Shown piece by piece: positions 6,559 through 16,760 of a stretch of 38,814 bases of DNA; positions within the stretch are counted from its first letter, which is position 1, and each line of letters starts with the position of its first letter. The position numbers were made by a program, and so were the translations under genes. The stretch lies in the IMG/VR virus record IMGVR_UViG_3300020370_000015, positions 1 through 38,814 of that record, one strand, 5' to 3'. The DNA is from a virus. The notes beneath the pieces are model-generated. The model did not search any database and was not told the DNA's origin. It saw nothing but the letters and a program-made list of their open reading frames with translations.

Positions 6559-9500
6559 TGGTAGACATCGGCGGAGCCTTAAATCGCTTAGGAAGAATTG
6601 GTGGGGGCTTCATTGATGTAGTAGAAGCTCCAATCCAACTAACAATGGATCTTTTGTTAGCTCCTGTTCGAGAAGACGAATACGACGGAATCGCTGGCAC
6701 TCTTGTAGGCGCTGGCATGGACCGGTTCGGGCAAGCAATCGGTGGAGCATTCGGACCAGATAAAGGTCTTGGTGCAGCGTTTGGCGCAGTACCCGAAGAA
6801 TACCGTAAACCTTTTCGTCGGGCAGTTGATCCAGTTCTTGACGTACTCGACTGGACATACGACAACGTAACCGACCGAGCTTTAGCTACATCCTTTACAA
6901 TGGCACGAGTCAAAGCGCAACGATTCCTTGACGGTGACATCGGCGGATTACTTGATCTTGACGATTTTAGTTGGGCATGGGAAGTAGGCAAAAGCCGATC
7001 TGCCGGTCAAGCATGGGCAGTGTTACTTAACCCGTGGCTTGACATAACTGACCCCGAACAAGCACACGAATACATTCACTCTGAATGGGGCCAACTAATT
7101 AGCGGCACTTTTGACGCAATGGCTAACATTTGGCTTGACCCAGCAGACTTATTAGTAGGCAAAGTTGGGTTAGCTTCGCGTGCTGGCAAACTTGCGTTAG
7201 TTGCTAAAGGCGACGACGTAATAGACATGGGGACAGGAGTTCTCAGAGGTCAAAAAGGTGGGAAAGCTGCGTTAGAAGCTAGACGTGCTGTTTTGACTTA
7301 CGGCGACGGACGAGTCCCCAAACTATTTGGCAAACTCAATGAAGTCGAAAAAGCTCAGGTTAGGACAAACCGAATCAACAACGTTATAGGCGAAGTTGAT
7401 CCAACTACCGGTATGCGAACAGGTGGGTCAGCAAAATACATTAAGTTTGTTGACGATCTTTACCAAGTGTTAGAAGACACTGATGGTGCGTTTGGCACAG
7501 GAATGTCTGAAGGTTTCAGAACAACTGGTGTAATGGACAACTCTGATGACGTTGCTGCTATTTCTCGACGAACTGAAGTTATTAAAAAAGCTTTAGAAAA
7601 AGAAATACCGAAACGTCGTGGCGCTGACACAGATCGGTTGGCAGAAAAAGTTGCTTTTGCTAACTCCAGAGAAACATTAGAAAATGTTTTGCTTATGGAA
7701 CTGTGGGGACACGCTCCAACATGGGATGCAGCTTCTAAAGCGTATCGAACATATAAAGCATCTCTTGGAGAAGAAACAGCATACGGAGCTTCCCGACGAG
7801 CAGCGCAAACTGCTCGCACACAAGCAGACGAACTAAAAACTCAACTAAATGGACCTACGGAAGATTTAGGTTGGGAAACAATTGGAACTTCTAAAACAGG
7901 TGACGTTTACGTTGTCCAAGCAAATGACCCCCCAACGTTGCTTGTTGGAGGAAAACGCAAAGCTGTCAACGTAGGAGACAGAGTATTTCTTGATCCGGGC
8001 GTTCAATGGACAAACCAACGTAAAATTGCAACAGCAAAACTTCGCTTAGTTGACCGCATTGAAAAACTAACTAAAGAAGCTGTCAAAAACGAACGAGACA
8101 TGGTGCGTCGTGGAGCAAGAGCTTCTGCTGAAGCAGCCGACGCTGGGTTCCTTGTTGCAGCTATGGCTGACTTTAATTTCCGTGCCCGACGAGGAATAAT
8201 AGGCGAAGATGGTTCTTTGCTTGAATCAGGATTCCGTCTTGATCCGTATAAACAAGACGAGCTTTTCAATGGGCAAGCAGTCGTTGAAGGCGTAGGCGAC
8301 GTAAATCAAATGTCGTTAGTGGCGCTCATTGAACAAGGCGCTCGTGAAATGGTGGTAGCGCAACAAAAAGCATTACCAGAAATGGTTGCCACTGGTCCAG
8401 ACGTTACTTATCGCATGGGCGGAGTGGATGCTCTTGACCGATTTGTTCTTCCTAAAATGGATAGACAAATCCAAACTTTAATGAAAGCTGGGCAACCCGG
8501 TAGAGCCGAAACAGTAATGACTGCTTTTGGTAAACCAGTTCGTTTGTTCAAAGAGTTTCTGCCTCAACGGTGGATTAACTTCGCTGAAGATGCTTCAGCA
8601 ACAGATCAGTTTGACAGGATGTTGCGTCAAATTACGCGCCTCCACGAAAAACTCCCCGGCGATCTTGATGCTCTTTTAACTGAAGATCAACGTGCAGCTT
8701 TGCGTTTACAGTTCCAAACATCTGACAAAGTTGGCCGAGCCGCTTTATTTGATCGTACCGCTATGAGAGCGTACGAAGAAATTCTTAAACGGGCAGGCAT
8801 TACAGACGAACAAGCTCAACTAGTTATGGAGCGTATAAAGACGACGCAGAACGCTTTGACGGAAGTTAAAGATAAAACCACTAACTTCAAAACTAAAGAC
8901 GGCGATGTAGTAATTGTTAGTGCCCGAGATTATGAAAATGGTTCTGTTGTCGGTTCAATCTTGCCGTATACAAAACAACAAATGGCAAACGTAGCTTTAA
9001 TGCCACGATTTGATTTGCTTGTCAATGAAATTAACAAATACGCCCCCGGCATGAGATCTTCCACACGGCAAACAGTGTCAGCCACTATTGATACTGCCGA
9101 CAAACTTATGGCTCAAATAATGAAACATTGGCGAGCTTCAGCTTTGTTGCGTCCTGCGTGGGCAATGCGAGTTCTTCCAGATGAACTACTGCGAGCAATG
9201 TCAGTAGTCGGGCTTCTTGGTGTTGCTGGGGGTGTTGCTAGAGGAATGTCTGACATGCGTGTCGGTTTAATGGATCACATGAAAGGCATTGATTCTTTAC
9301 CGGGCACTCTTGAACAAATGGCTGAACATCCTTTGGTAAAGCCGTACATTGAAAGTTTGGGTAGAGAAGCAACAGCGTTAGAAATTGTTGCAGAAGCTAA
9401 CCGTAAGTTAGATCAAAAAGAAATCAACAAAATGATGACTCGCTCTATTGTGAGCGAAGACAAAACCCGCAGGTTTGGCAGAGCAAAGCGTACTTTAAGA

Positions 9501-12473
9501 CCAACAATGGTTGGGCTTGGAGCGTCAATTCTTTTGGGGCCGATGGGTGGCGCTGTTAGCGCAGGTCTTTATACCCGTATGGGGTACAAGACAGCGCAAC
9601 GACTTGCCCAAAAACAATTTGTTGGTGCTTACGGATCAGACATGCTTCGTTTAGCAGACAATTTGTTAGCTGAAGCAGCAGAAGCTAGTCCTGATGTAGC
9701 AAGACAGTTACGTCAAGCTAGCGATGACATTCTTACCCAATATAAAAATATTGACAAAGTTCGAAATGAACTTGGGTTGAACTTGACTGACAAAGTTGAT
9801 GAAGCTTTGACGTTGCAAGATCGTGTTGCAACTCAATTGCATGATCTAAAAGCTGGTCATATCCGAGTCGGGAACAGAGCAATTGATTCAGCTTTTGGGA
9901 CTAATGGTGCGTTGCGAGAAATAAACACTAGAGCAGCTTCAGCTTCCCGAGCTACAGCAAATCTTATGGGCTTTACCCACAAATCAATGGAAACGAAATG
10001 GAATGAGTTAGAAGAAGCGTCAACAATGGCTGGGTCTAATCCGGGTCTTTGGGACAAATTCGTAAATCAACAATTAAGTGGTTTCGGCACAGGACGCACT
10101 ATTCGAACTGCTGAAGAAAAAGCAATGGTGGCGGAAAGACTTGGCATTGAAGTTGATGATGTAACAAGTGAAGTTGTTGTTGCTCATAATGAATGGACTC
10201 GTCAAATTTGGGAACCAGCGTCAGAAAGCCCCGGAATGTTTGGGCCTCCAGCACGCACAGAAGATCAAATTGTTGACGATTTGCTTGATTGGATTAACTC
10301 GCGAGAAGCGGCTCCTCTTAGAGCCAATCTTCCGTGGATGGCAAACAGAGAAAACATTGTCACAATGCGAGGAACAATTAACAAGTTGTTGCCAGATCAA
10401 CCTGAACTTGTTGATTTGCGTATATCAATAGGAGAAGGAAACCAAGTTAGTTACCAGCGAGATGTTGCTCGAAGGCTAGACAGTTTAGATCCTGAACGTA
10501 GAGCCGAAATCGAAGACTTAATGGAGAAAATCACAGAGAAAGACGTTAGAGCAGTTAATGGCACTCTTTGGGAAACTGTTTCTGATTTCTTTGGGTTTCA
10601 ATCGAAAAGCCTCAGCCAATTTGTTGAAAGAGCGTTTGCTTCAATAGGTGGATTGCCAACTGACAATCTTGTTCGTAACCCGTTTTTCCGTGCTCGATAT
10701 GAAGTTGCCTTTAGGCGTCGGGTTCAATCACAAATTGATTTAGAAACCGGTGATTTACGAATGACCGGCGAACAAATCAATGCAATGCAAAATGCTGCTC
10801 GGACACAAGCCCTCAAAGAAACCCGAGAACTGCTTTACGATCTAGCTGAAAACACTAGGTTCGGAGAAATCGTAGCTAACTTCATGCCGTTCTACGGTGC
10901 TTGGCAAGAAGTAATTAGTCGTTGGGTAGGCATAACAGTCGAAAATCCAGCGCACACTTTGCGAGTGTTGCGAGCATACCGTCGTGCAGGATCAGGCGAA
11001 GATGGCATTGTTAGCACTTACAAAGACGACGACGACAACGAATACTGGGTATTTACTCCACCAGAAAGTCTGCGAGATGGATTGCTCGGCAAGGTTTTCA
11101 ATGGAGGAGCCATTCAAGATTTAGCTGGAGTTCCATTGAGATTCTCTAAATCTTCAGCGAACATGCTTTCCCAAGGGCTTCCCGGTTTCGGGCCGCTTGT
11201 TGGTATTCCAGTCAATGAAATGTTAATGAAACGCCCTGACCTTGAAGATGCAATGAAAATTGTTCTCCCGTTTGGGGTTCAATCAGGCGAAAGCGCTATT
11301 TGGCGTGGCTTTGGAGCAGTATCTCCAGCGTGGGCAAGACGATTGAAATCTTACTTGTCTGAAGATGAGTCTTATCTTTCAATGCAGCAAATGATTTTGC
11401 GAGACACATTGCAACAAATGGAGTTACGCAATGATGAATTTGATTTCAATAACCCTGAAGATGTCAATGAACTATTGAAAGAAATCGAAGAAAAAGCTAC
11501 AAACATTTGGATTGTCCGAGGAGTTGCAGCGTTAGTTGCTCCTATCCAACCGCTGCCTAGCTCTCCATTCCAAGCGCAAATAGACAAGTACCGTAAACTT
11601 CAACTAGCTGACCCTGAGTCTTTGATTAATGGGAAAGGCGAAATCAGTTCTGCTGACGAAATCTTCCTCGAAGAAGAAGGCGACGAGTTCTTCTATCTAA
11701 CTGCCCGGTTTACTCGCAACAACACAGGTATTCCAGCGACAATAGAAGGATACGAGTCAAGCAAACGACACGCTGATCTTATAGCTGCACATCCACGATA
11801 CGGACGTTTAATCATTGGAGCAGAAGCAGGAGGAAGTTCAGAGTTCTCTAACGCTGCTTACCGGATTCAACAAACAACAGAAGTTGCTCCGGGTTCAGAC
11901 ATTATGTTCCGTGAACGTTTAGGTTTGAAAGAAACTGCTGAACAAGTCGAAATAGCTAACGGTTGGCAGGAATACCGTAACTTTATGGACATGGTAGCTA
12001 TTGAAGTTTCAAAAGCTGGTTGTGTTTCAATCAATGACCCAGCATGTAAATGGCTTCGTGAACTTAAAGGCGATTACATATTCGAGTTAGGCCAAAGCAA
12101 TAAGCTTTGGTTTGAGGATTACAGGTTGCGTGACTCGGCAGTAAACCAAGCCGAAAACATGGCTGTGTTCCGCAAACTTATTGCTGACCCAGTAATTGGT
12201 CAACGTAGCGACATCCAGAAACTTGCAGAGTATGTCAGAACTCGGGACGCATTTGCTGAAGAACTGTTTGTTCTAGACAGAGAAGGCGGTTCGTCTTCGT
12301 TGTTCTCTCGTTCTAATGAATGGCTGCTTTCAATGTGGGATGATTACAAAGAAGAATTTTTATTAGCGCCGGTAACAGCAAATCTGCGACAATTTGTTGA
12401 GTTTGATTCTCTTGCTATTGAGTCATGGCCGGTGGAACTACAACGACTACAACGTGAAGTGGTGCAATCATAA
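6558..12473 (+). CDS. Giant internal virion protein, probable DNA-ejection protein (1971 aa)
   Basis: A single 1971-codon gene takes up about 15% of the genome. It is largely helical and charged, with Gly/Ala-rich hydrophobic stretches near residues 870-900 and 980-1010 and an aromatic segment near 1440-1465 that could insert in a membrane. Short-tailed phages carry large internal proteins (the T7 gp16 or P22 ejection proteins) that leave the head and build a channel through the cell envelope; size, position after the portal and hydrophobic patches fit this role. I see no clear lysozyme or protease motif. Homology to T7 gp16 is not claimed. There is no tape-measure-like coiled-coil repeat. 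Confidence 0.72.
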   Translation: MVDIGGALNRLGRIGGGFIDVVEAPIQLTMDLLLAPVREDEYDGIAGTLVGAGMDRFGQAIGGAFGPDKGLGAAFGAVPEEYRKPFRRAVDPVLDVLDWTYDNVTDRALATSFTMARVKAQRFLDGDIGGLLDLDDFSWAWEVGKSRSAGQAWAVLLNPWLDITDPEQAHEYIHSEWGQLISGTFDAMANIWLDPADLLVGKVGLASRAGKLALVAKGDDVIDMGTGVLRGQKGGKAALEARRAVLTYGDGRVPKLFGKLNEVEKAQVRTNRINNVIGEVDPTTGMRTGGSAKYIKFVDDLYQVLEDTDGAFGTGMSEGFRTTGVMDNSDDVAAISRRTEVIKKALEKEIPKRRGADTDRLAEKVAFANSRETLENVLLMELWGHAPTWDAASKAYRTYKASLGEETAYGASRRAAQTARTQADELKTQLNGPTEDLGWETIGTSKTGDVYVVQANDPPTLLVGGKRKAVNVGDRVFLDPGVQWTNQRKIATAKLRLVDRIEKLTKEAVKNERDMVRRGARASAEAADAGFLVAAMADFNFRARRGIIGEDGSLLESGFRLDPYKQDELFNGQAVVEGVGDVNQMSLVALIEQGAREMVVAQQKALPEMVATGPDVTYRMGGVDALDRFVLPKMDRQIQTLMKAGQPGRAETVMTAFGKPVRLFKEFLPQRWINFAEDASATDQFDRMLRQITRLHEKLPGDLDALLTEDQRAALRLQFQTSDKVGRAALFDRTAMRAYEEILKRAGITDEQAQLVMERIKTTQNALTEVKDKTTNFKTKDGDVVIVSARDYENGSVVGSILPYTKQQMANVALMPRFDLLVNEINKYAPGMRSSTRQTVSATIDTADKLMAQIMKHWRASALLRPAWAMRVLPDELLRAMSVVGLLGVAGGVARGMSDMRVGLMDHMKGIDSLPGTLEQMAEHPLVKPYIESLGREATALEIVAEANRKLDQKEINKMMTRSIVSEDKTRRFGRAKRTLRPTMVGLGASILLGPMGGAVSAGLYTRMGYKTAQRLAQKQFVGAYGSDMLRLADNLLAEAAEASPDVARQLRQASDDILTQYKNIDKVRNELGLNLTDKVDEALTLQDRVATQLHDLKAGHIRVGNRAIDSAFGTNGALREINTRAASASRATANLMGFTHKSMETKWNELEEASTMAGSNPGLWDKFVNQQLSGFGTGRTIRTAEEKAMVAERLGIEVDDVTSEVVVAHNEWTRQIWEPASESPGMFGPPARTEDQIVDDLLDWINSREAAPLRANLPWMANRENIVTMRGTINKLLPDQPELVDLRISIGEGNQVSYQRDVARRLDSLDPERRAEIEDLMEKITEKDVRAVNGTLWETVSDFFGFQSKSLSQFVERAFASIGGLPTDNLVRNPFFRARYEVAFRRRVQSQIDLETGDLRMTGEQINAMQNAARTQALKETRELLYDLAENTRFGEIVANFMPFYGAWQEVISRWVGITVENPAHTLRVLRAYRRAGSGEDGIVSTYKDDDDNEYWVFTPPESLRDGLLGKVFNGGAIQDLAGVPLRFSKSSANMLSQGLPGFGPLVGIPVNEMLMKRPDLEDAMKIVLPFGVQSGESAIWRGFGAVSPAWARRLKSYLSEDESYLSMQQMILRDTLQQMELRNDEFDFNNPEDVNELLKEIEEKATNIWIVRGVAALVAPIQPLPSSPFQAQIDKYRKLQLADPESLINGKGEISSADEIFLEEEGDEFFYLTARFTRNNTGIPATIEGYESSKRHADLIAAHPRYGRLIIGAEAGGSSEFSNAAYRIQQTTEVAPGSDIMFRERLGLKETAEQVEIANGWQEYRNFMDMVAIEVSKAGCVSINDPACKWLRELKGDYIFELGQSNKLWFEDYRLRDSAVNQAENMAVFRKLIADPVIGQRSDIQKLAEYVRTRDAFAEELFVLDREGGSSSLFSRSNEWLLSMWDDYKEEFLLAPVTANLRQFVEFDSLAIESWPVELQRLQREVVQS

Positions 12474-13273
12474 TGGTAGGTACAGAAGATTTCCTAAATC
12501 CTGATGGCAGTGGATTGAATCCTGTTGCTGTTCAACAGTACCAAGACACTTATCTTAAAGAAGCGGTAGACACAACGGTCATTGGATTCCGTGAACAAGA
12601 ACGTCAACTAGGTTCAATACTAAATCCAATAGAAGCCGCAGTTACTGGCAAAGAGCAGACTTGGACGGAAATAACTCCGGTTACAGCTACAGGCTTTTAT
12701 CAAAACTTTTCGCAAATGCCAGAAAATGAACGTAACGGCATCATCTTAGGTTTAGCTGCTGAAGGATATTTTGGGGTAGCTGATTCAACAGATGAAATGA
12801 GAGAACGAATGCAAGACCCAGTGCAAATTGCTGCTGCGTTAGCGACTTCGGTTAGAAATGCAGCGGCGACTGTTGCGACTGGTGTTGTTACTGACGATTC
12901 AATGATTCCGGGTGTAGGCGAAAACTATTCAATGAATGACTTTGAAATGCTTGTTGCGGATTACATTTCACCGGGTAAAAAATATCCACCTCCAACAATG
13001 ATTAATCGGATCTTAGATAAAACCGCTGAAAGAATGATTAACAAGCGGATGAGCCCTAGCCAACAGTCAGCGTTTTATGGGGGAGTGAAAGCAGCCATTG
13101 ATGCTGGCGAGTATTCCAGTGTTGATTATCAAGGGTTGGCTGAACAGTTTGTTGAAACGACTGATCCTGTGCGTGCTAGAGCCGGAGAGTTCGCTAATGC
13201 GGTAGGTGTGCTTCAGGGGGCTGTTAATCAGAAACGTATTGCGGGTTCAGTTATGCCGGGAGTAACAAGATAA
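12473..13273 (+). CDS. Putative internal virion protein (266 aa)
   Basis: Coupled to the giant gene by TAATG. 266 residues, mostly helical and acidic, without membrane spans or recognisable catalytic motifs. It sits in a run of four structural genes between portal and scaffold that, in podovirus-like genomes, encode inner-capsid or ejection proteins. No named family is recognised and an adaptor role cannot be excluded. Confidence 0.65.
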   Translation: MVGTEDFLNPDGSGLNPVAVQQYQDTYLKEAVDTTVIGFREQERQLGSILNPIEAAVTGKEQTWTEITPVTATGFYQNFSQMPENERNGIILGLAAEGYFGVADSTDEMRERMQDPVQIAAALATSVRNAAATVATGVVTDDSMIPGVGENYSMNDFEMLVADYISPGKKYPPPTMINRILDKTAERMINKRMSPSQQSAFYGGVKAAIDAGEYSSVDYQGLAEQFVETTDPVRARAGEFANAVGVLQGAVNQKRIAGSVMPGVTR

Positions 13274-15273
13274 TGAGTGCTTACGAGAAACTTGATGAAG
13301 CTTATGCTGACGCTCGTAAAGAATTAGAGCGAAGTTTACAATCTGTTCGGAACACACTTGCAGCTTTTGACGATGACCCTACTCGTTCTTCAAAAAGACA
13401 AGACATTGTTGACTTTCTAAAAGCAGCAACCTTAGAAAAAACTGAGTTAGAAGGAAAAGTTAAAAAAACTGAACAGTTGTTAGCTCGGTATGAAACTGAA
13501 GTTCTTAGTTGGAATCAACTTAATACTGCGTATAAAAAGATTTGGGGGGAACAGATACCGGGGTATCCGCAGACTAGAGGTTTAGACAGTAAAGAAAAAC
13601 AAGATGAAGTTAAAGAGTTACGGAAACAAAAGTTACGTCGTAACAGCGTCACTCTTTCCTTAAAAGATTTAGTAAAAGATGTTTCTGAAGAACTTGAAGA
13701 CCTTGAAAAAAGAAACGCAGGGATTGAATCTGAAATTTCAGATTACGATAAACAAACTGAAGAAGAAAAACAAAAGCTTGAAGATAAAGAAGTTGAGTAC
13801 GCTGAGGTACTTGGCGGTTTAGGTGACAACGCTACCGAAGATCAAAAAATTCAATGGCTTTGGGACAACGGGTACGAGTCAGAGTTAGAAAGCGTTATAG
13901 AAAAAGAAACACAAAGAACTGACGATGGCCGACAAATTCAAGTAAATCCTGAAGGTGCTCTTAACCTCAGGCGCAAGATTGAAGCGTTGTCTGGTGGGGA
14001 AGATCTAGTTAAAACAGAAGAAGTTGGGCCGGGGCCGCAAGGGCCAGCCAATATGTCTGAGTATTCCTCTACTCCTGAACCGGGAGAGTTGGGGGGTCGT
14101 GACACGATTCGCCCTGAAGCGGATGTTCTTAGCGATTCAGAGTTAGTGCGTGAAGGGCTAGACGGTGTAGATGACGGGCAAAAGCGTGTAACTGATCCTC
14201 GGCAAGCTGTACCCGAGTTTGGGGCACCAAATATGGGCGGCGGTAGTGGTAGCGGTACTGGGACTCAGCCTGCTCCACCTTTACCTGAAAATTACGAAGA
14301 CGAACTTGATGCCATAGCCGACGCTTTAGGAATCACTGGTGGTTTCGGTGCCAACTTCTTCTTAGATCGTGACGACATGATGATCACTCATCCTGTCACG
14401 AAAGAAAAAGTCAACATCCTTGAATACATAATGGATGAGCAATTAACGGGAGGCCCAGAAGTCGAAGAACTGTTAGAGCAGACCCAGTGGTGGTCAGAAA
14501 CTGACAGGCAAATGCGCGCCTTTGATCTTGAATGGAATCGTTTAGGCGACGGCACCGGGATTACCAACAAGTCACAACTTGGTTATATCCAACCAACCAT
14601 TAACACTGTTAAGACGCAGCTAACAAAACTTGGTGTTGAACTTGACGACAAAGTTGTTAATGCGATTGCTAAGTCTGCTGCTCGGTTGCAACTTACGGGA
14701 CGCCAACTTAGAGAACACTTGTCGGACCTTGATGGTTTCGAAGGCTTTGACTTTGATGCGCTGGTAGCTAGCCAAGAAGAAGGTTTGCTTGGCACTTACC
14801 GAGACGACATTCAAAAGGAAGCTTCTAAGTGGATGATTTCTTTGGGTGACGATATAGACGCAGACACAATGAACAACATGATTGAGTCGTTCTATGAGGG
14901 TGGGGGCACGCAGGACGATATAGATATGGCGTCAACGTATTTCGCTAATCAAGCAAAAGCTCTTTACCCGACGCTTGCTCCGATCATTGATCAAGGTATT
15001 TCTTTAAGCACTTATTTCTTGCCGTACAAGCAACGGGTACAGAACTTGTTGGAACGGCAGATTGATTTCTTGGGGACAGATCATGGGTTGTTTGACAAGA
15101 TCATTAGTTACACAGGTTCGGGTGAGGGGATTCCTCGGGTAGCGACGTTTAGTGAGATAGATCGCATGATTAAATCTGATAGAAGTTCTGGCTGGTGGGA
15201 AACTACTCAGGCGGCAAATAAGTCTCGTAGTTTGGCTGATACGGTTGGTCGAATGTTCGGAGCGGTGGCGTAA
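13273..15273 (+). CDS. Coiled-coil putative internal virion protein (666 aa)
   Basis: Starts at the ATG of the TAATG closing the previous gene. Residues 1 to about 215 are Lys/Glu/Leu-rich and predicted by eye to be coiled coil. Residues about 250-340 are Gly/Pro/Ser-rich and probably flexible. The last 320 residues form a helical domain with conserved-looking Trp and Asp/Glu residues (EQTQWWSETD near 392). This resembles internal structural proteins of aquatic actinophages in overall build. Its partners are probably the giant protein upstream and the 448-aa protein downstream. No enzyme motif is seen. Confidence 0.68.
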   Translation: MSAYEKLDEAYADARKELERSLQSVRNTLAAFDDDPTRSSKRQDIVDFLKAATLEKTELEGKVKKTEQLLARYETEVLSWNQLNTAYKKIWGEQIPGYPQTRGLDSKEKQDEVKELRKQKLRRNSVTLSLKDLVKDVSEELEDLEKRNAGIESEISDYDKQTEEEKQKLEDKEVEYAEVLGGLGDNATEDQKIQWLWDNGYESELESVIEKETQRTDDGRQIQVNPEGALNLRRKIEALSGGEDLVKTEEVGPGPQGPANMSEYSSTPEPGELGGRDTIRPEADVLSDSELVREGLDGVDDGQKRVTDPRQAVPEFGAPNMGGGSGSGTGTQPAPPLPENYEDELDAIADALGITGGFGANFFLDRDDMMITHPVTKEKVNILEYIMDEQLTGGPEVEELLEQTQWWSETDRQMRAFDLEWNRLGDGTGITNKSQLGYIQPTINTVKTQLTKLGVELDDKVVNAIAKSAARLQLTGRQLREHLSDLDGFEGFDFDALVASQEEGLLGTYRDDIQKEASKWMISLGDDIDADTMNNMIESFYEGGGTQDDIDMASTYFANQAKALYPTLAPIIDQGISLSTYFLPYKQRVQNLLERQIDFLGTDHGLFDKIISYTGSGEGIPRVATFSEIDRMIKSDRSSGWWETTQAANKSRSLADTVGRMFGAVA

Positions 15274-16619
15274 TGGCAACAGATAACCCAGATTTTGAGT
15301 TTGGCAAAGATCCTTACACTGGTCCTGATGTAACTAGCCAAGGCAAAGTAATTAACAAAGCTGACGGTTCTTATGTTGAAGGCGGTGTTCGTTACATTTG
15401 GACAGGCGAAAAGGACTACTTCATACCTGAAGGTGGGTGGAGTGATACTGCCCAACAGGAAGCTGCTGACGACTCTTTCGAGAAGGGTGGTGAACTTTAT
15501 GAAACTGACGAGGACGGTAATCCACTTTACACGCAGGTTATAAGAGCGGATGGGAGTCCCCAGCCGGGGGCATGGAGCATTAACCCTGACTATTACACGC
15601 CGGAACCTACCCCTGCTGATTTTGGGACAGTAGACGCCCAAGGCAACCCGAAGTATTTAACTGGGGAAGACAGCAAAGGCAACACTACTTACACCCTGAA
15701 CCCGGATTTCAATAGCGGCAAAAAAAACACGAACACGGGCGGCGGAGATCCTTCGGCGGCGTGGGGCAATGCAATGACTCAATGGCAGTCAGATGCAGCC
15801 AGACAAAACGCTAGCTCTGTTCTGGGAGATTTGTTGCGTCGTTGGGGTTTGAGCCCAGCACTTCAAACAACCATTGAACAAGCCATGATTGACGGAGTGT
15901 CAGACATAGGTATCGGCCAGTTAATACGAGAAACTGAATCTTATAAAGCTCGATTCCCCGGAATGGCTACACGGTTCCAAGCTGGGTTACCAGCAATTAG
16001 TGAGCAAGATTATTTAGATCTTGAACGTGATTACACGGCGCTTTCTAGACAAGCTGGATTCGCAGGCGTTTTAGATCGCCAAGAAATGGCAGATCTTATT
16101 GGCGGCGATGTGTCGGCACAAGAGTTTCAGACACGCATCACGTTAGCGGAGGCTGCTGTAACAGACGCAGACCCCGAAACAAAACGATTGCTTCGCGAGT
16201 TCTACAACATTACCGACGAAGATCTTGTCGGTTACTACCTTGACCCAGTTAAATCATCTAATTTGTTTGAAGAACGACGACGCCTTGAAGCTGCTGGTCT
16301 TGCAGCTACAACAATGGATGTTATCGGAGACACTCCAAATCTAGATGCTTTGCAAGTTACTGCTGAAGGATTAGCTGATGCAGGTATCCAACAAAGAGAA
16401 ATACAGCAACGCTTAGGGCAACGTCGTGGAACGACAAGTAGCTTGATTGGTTCTGAAGGAATGACTGGTGCGGAATTAGCAGCAGCAGAATTTGGTTTAG
16501 ATTCAGATAGTTCCATTGAATTAAATCGGTTACTACAACAAAGAAACGTACCATTTGGCGGCCAATCAGGGCTTTTAGTCAATGAACGAGGCGCATCAGG
16601 GCTTGGTTCAGCTAGGTAA
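15273..16619 (+). CDS. Putative internal virion protein (448 aa)
   Basis: Coupled by TAATGG to the previous gene. The first 160 residues are Gly/Asp/Asn-rich with beta-like repeats. From about residue 170 there is a helical domain with the pattern LLRRWGLSP, then ARFPGM and QAGLPAISEQDY, followed by FYNITDEDL and YYLDP. I recognise this domain from internal structural proteins of other aquatic phages but know no assigned function. The C-terminus is Gly/Ser-rich. It ends the first part of the late operon; a promoter-bearing gap of 141 bases follows. Confidence 0.68.
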   Translation: MATDNPDFEFGKDPYTGPDVTSQGKVINKADGSYVEGGVRYIWTGEKDYFIPEGGWSDTAQQEAADDSFEKGGELYETDEDGNPLYTQVIRADGSPQPGAWSINPDYYTPEPTPADFGTVDAQGNPKYLTGEDSKGNTTYTLNPDFNSGKKNTNTGGGDPSAAWGNAMTQWQSDAARQNASSVLGDLLRRWGLSPALQTTIEQAMIDGVSDIGIGQLIRETESYKARFPGMATRFQAGLPAISEQDYLDLERDYTALSRQAGFAGVLDRQEMADLIGGDVSAQEFQTRITLAEAAVTDADPETKRLLREFYNITDEDLVGYYLDPVKSSNLFEERRRLEAAGLAATTMDVIGDTPNLDALQVTAEGLADAGIQQREIQQRLGQRRGTTSSLIGSEGMTGAELAAAEFGLDSDSSIELNRLLQQRNVPFGGQSGLLVNERGASGLGSAR

Positions 16620-16621
16620 TT

Positions 16622-16675
16622 TCATTGAACTATTGACTTTTTCATTGAATTCTTTGTATTCTTTCATTCATTGAT
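16622..16675 (+). promoter_or_regulatory. Promoter for scaffold/capsid with embedded TCATTGAA operators
   Basis: TTGACT (16633-16638), an 18-base spacer and TATTCT (16657-16662) make a credible sigma-70-type promoter. One TCATTGAA (16622-16629) abuts the -35 from upstream, a second (16642-16649) lies inside the spacer, and a one-mismatch copy TCATTGAT (16668-16675) follows the -10. Another near copy (TTCAATGC) occurs about 25 bases further on. The layout is what one expects of an operator that controls the promoter. The rest of the gap to 16761 shows no gene. Confidence 0.55.
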
Positions 16676-16760
16676 CGTCCACCACTGGTGTCTAGAGGCG
16701 TTCAATGCCCCTCCATTTCGGTACCACCGCTGGAATGCGTACAGGTTAGGTGAGTGACAT

